DNA of 5,718 bases from Caldifarciminota bacterium (GTDB lineage Bacteria; Hydrothermota; UBA3072; B12-G15), in the NCBI GenBank assembly GCA_021163525.1, contig JAGGTX010000228.1, positions 1 through 5,718 on the forward strand. The letters are read 5' to 3'. Positions 4,170-5,718 of this stretch are shown one piece after another; position 1 is the stretch's first letter, and each line of letters opens with the position of its first letter. The position numbers were made by a program, and so were the translations under genes. The notes beneath the pieces are model-generated. The model ran no database searches and was not told the DNA's origin. It worked only from the letters and a program-made list of their open reading frames with translations.

Positions 4170-5718
4170 ACCTCAATGGAGATAGGCTCAGAGGAGAGGA
4201 ATATCAGTCTATCCTCCTCCCTTGAAACTACAATCTTCATACCTGACTTCCACTTGCCCTTGAGAATCTCTTCTGCAAGTGGGTCTTCAAGGTATCTCTG
4301 GAATGTCCTGTGAAGTGGTCTTGCCCCATATTCAGGGTCAAACCCCTTCTCAATGATGAATTCCTTTGCCTCATCTGTGAGTGAAATCTCAAATCCCTTC
4401 TCCTTCACCCTCTCCCTTATATCTTCAAACAGAATCTCCACTATCCTCTTCATTGTCTCTTTCCCGAGTTGCCTGAATACAACAACCTCATCAAGCCTGT
4501 TTACAAATTCAGGATTGAACACCCTCTTCACCTCCTCAAGGAGGTACTCCTTCATCTTCTGGTATGTGATCTCCCTGTCTTCCTTCCTGAACCCCACTGC
4601 TGTTCCCTTCATGAGTTCCCGTGTTCCAATGTTTGATGTCATGATAATGACACAGTTCTTGAAACTCACCCTCCTTCCATATGCATCCGTGAGGCTTCCA
4701 TCATCAAGTATCTGGAGGAGCAAATTGAAAACCTCGGGGTGTGCCTTCTCAATCTCATCAAGGAGAACAACACTGTAAGGTCTCCTCCTCACCTTTTCTG
4801 TGAGCTGTCCACCTTCATCATACCCAACATAACCAGGGGGTGCACCTATGAGTTTTGAAACATTGAACTTCTCCATATATTCACTCATATCAAGCCTTAT
4901 AAGTGAGTTCTCACTGTTGAAGAGGAAAAGTGCAAGTTGCCTTGCAAGTTCCGTTTTCCCAACACCTGTTGGCCCAAGGAATAGGAAGGAACCAATAGGC
5001 TTTCTCGGGTCCTTAAGCCCTGTCCTGCCCCTTCTTATTGCCCTGGAGATGACCTCTATTGCCTCATCCTGGCCCACAATCCTCTTCTTTAATTCTTCCT
5101 CCATTCTCAGAAGTTTCTCCGTCTCCTTCTCCTCAAGTTTCACAAGGGGAATACCTGTCCACATGGATATCACATGCCTCACATCCTCCTCTGTCACCTC
5201 ACCAACAATACCTGTCCTGCTTGATTTCCACTCCTCCAGGTGTTCTGCCAGTTCCTCATCCAGTTTCTCCTTTCTATCCCTCAATGTTATTGCCTTTTCA
5301 AAATCGCCCCTTCTCCTTGCTACTTCGAGATCCTCTTTAATCTTCTTGAGTTCATCCTCCAGTTCAAGTATCTCTTCAGGAATCCTTGAATTCTGGAGTT
5401 TAACCCTTGCACCTGCTTCATCAATCACATCAATCGCCTTATCTGGCAGGAATCTGTCATTTATGTATCTGTCTGAAAGTTTTGCAGCGGCCTCTATTGC
5501 AGCATCTGTGTATCTTACCCTGTGGTGTGCCTCATATGCAGGTTTCAGGCCCTTCAGTATGTCAATGGTCTCTTCAACAGATGGTGGGTCAACAATGATT
5601 ATCTGGAATCTTCTCTCAAGTGCCCCGTCCTTTTCAATATATTTTCTGTACTCCTCCATGGTTGTTGCACCAATACATTGAATCTCACCCCTTGCAAGTG
5701 CTGGTTTCAGTATGTTTG
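4166..5718 (-). CDS. clpC: ATP-dependent protease ATPase subunit ClpC, C-terminal 516 residues (5' end outside window)
   Basis: The frame is open to the window edge. Its first residues (NILKPALARGEIQCIGATT) belong to the first AAA+ domain of Hsp100 proteins, so the ATG at 5659 is internal (TTLDEYR in relatives) and not the start. Fragment positions: arginine-finger segment ALERRFQ (32-38); short middle coiled coil with UVR-like motif GDFEKAITLRDRKEKLDEEL (about 137-156); second AAA+ domain with Walker A GPTGVGKT (248-255), pore loop GYVGY (295-299), Walker B VVLLDE (316-321), sensor 1 N362, arginine finger FVNRLDE (R407) and sensor 2 YGARPL (R466). The short UVR-bearing middle region and the VGF tripeptide (374-376), the ClpP-docking loop, identify ClpC rather than ClpB. 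ClpC unfolds protein substrates with ATP and feeds them to ClpP; full-length ClpC is about 810 residues, so roughly 300 are missing here. It overlaps the downstream branching-enzyme gene by 4 bp. Confidence 0.92.
   Translation of the reverse strand, partial: NILKPALARGEIQCIGATTMEEYRKYIEKDGALERRFQIIIVDPPSVEETIDILKGLKPAYEAHHRVRYTDAAIEAAAKLSDRYINDRFLPDKAIDVIDEAGARVKLQNSRIPEEILELEDELKKIKEDLEVARRRGDFEKAITLRDRKEKLDEELAEHLEEWKSSRTGIVGEVTEEDVRHVISMWTGIPLVKLEEKETEKLLRMEEELKKRIVGQDEAIEVISRAIRRGRTGLKDPRKPIGSFLFLGPTGVGKTELARQLALFLFNSENSLIRLDMSEYMEKFNVSKLIGAPPGYVGYDEGGQLTEKVRRRPYSVVLLDEIEKAHPEVFNLLLQILDDGSLTDAYGRRVSFKNCVIIMTSNIGTRELMKGTAVGFRKEDREITYQKMKEYLLEEVKRVFNPEFVNRLDEVVVFRQLGKETMKRIVEILFEDIRERVKEKGFEISLTDEAKEFIIEKGFDPEYGARPLHRTFQRYLEDPLAEEILKGKWKSGMKIVVSREEDRLIFLSSEPISIEV

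Noticed and set aside
4166..5659. Complete clpC gene starting at the ATG at 5659
   Set aside because: The upstream codons to the window edge continue conserved Hsp100 sequence, so this methionine is internal and the gene is truncated by the window.
4848..5681. Long serine-rich open frame on the plus strand
   Set aside because: It is wholly antisense to clpC, is low complexity, and arises from the complementary codons of a Glu/Lys-rich protein. clpC motifs are unmistakable on the other strand.

Overview
The window looks like a bacterial chromosome segment of low to moderate GC, with many AGG/AGA arginine codons and tightly packed, overlapping genes. A ClpC-type chaperone and a family-57 (not family-13) glucan branching enzyme suggest an anaerobic or thermophilic, possibly deep-branching bacterium. 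That is an inference; no marker gene here fixes the taxon.

Layout. Bases 1-221 (minus strand) hold the 5' end of a gene for a membrane-anchored protein with a predicted coiled coil. Its N-terminus resembles M23-type murein hydrolases or their activators. A 105-bp intergenic region (222-326) carries two back-to-back consensus-like promoters. The leftward one would start transcription at or beside the A of the ATG (leaderless). The rightward one gives a short leader with a strong Shine-Dalgarno site in front of a seven-bladed YVTN/YncE-like beta-propeller gene (327-1436).

From 1390 to 2356 there is a compact 967-bp element bounded by perfect 23-bp inverted repeats. It encodes one protein, a Y1/HUH transposase of the RAYT (REP-associated tyrosine transposase) type with a putative DnaA-like C-terminal helical domain. 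The left repeat supplies the -35 box of a TTGACT-N16-TATAAT promoter whose predicted start is the A of the transposase ATG. The right repeat supplies the transposase stop codon. The repeats also provide the last codons of both flanking, convergent host genes.

On the minus strand, reading in from the right edge, lies an overlapping set: clpC (C-terminal 516 residues, entering from beyond 5718), a GH57 1,4-alpha-glucan branching enzyme (4-bp ATGA overlap with clpC), and a small putative exported protein of 77-81 residues that ends inside the right inverted repeat. These three look like one operon. It converges on the propeller gene, and the transposon sits between the two transcription units. 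No rRNA, tRNA, CRISPR array or clear rho-independent terminator was seen.

The main items of interest are the inverted-repeat-bounded RAYT element, its economical use of the repeats (promoter part, stop codons, host gene tails), and two independent promoter arrangements predicting leaderless mRNAs.
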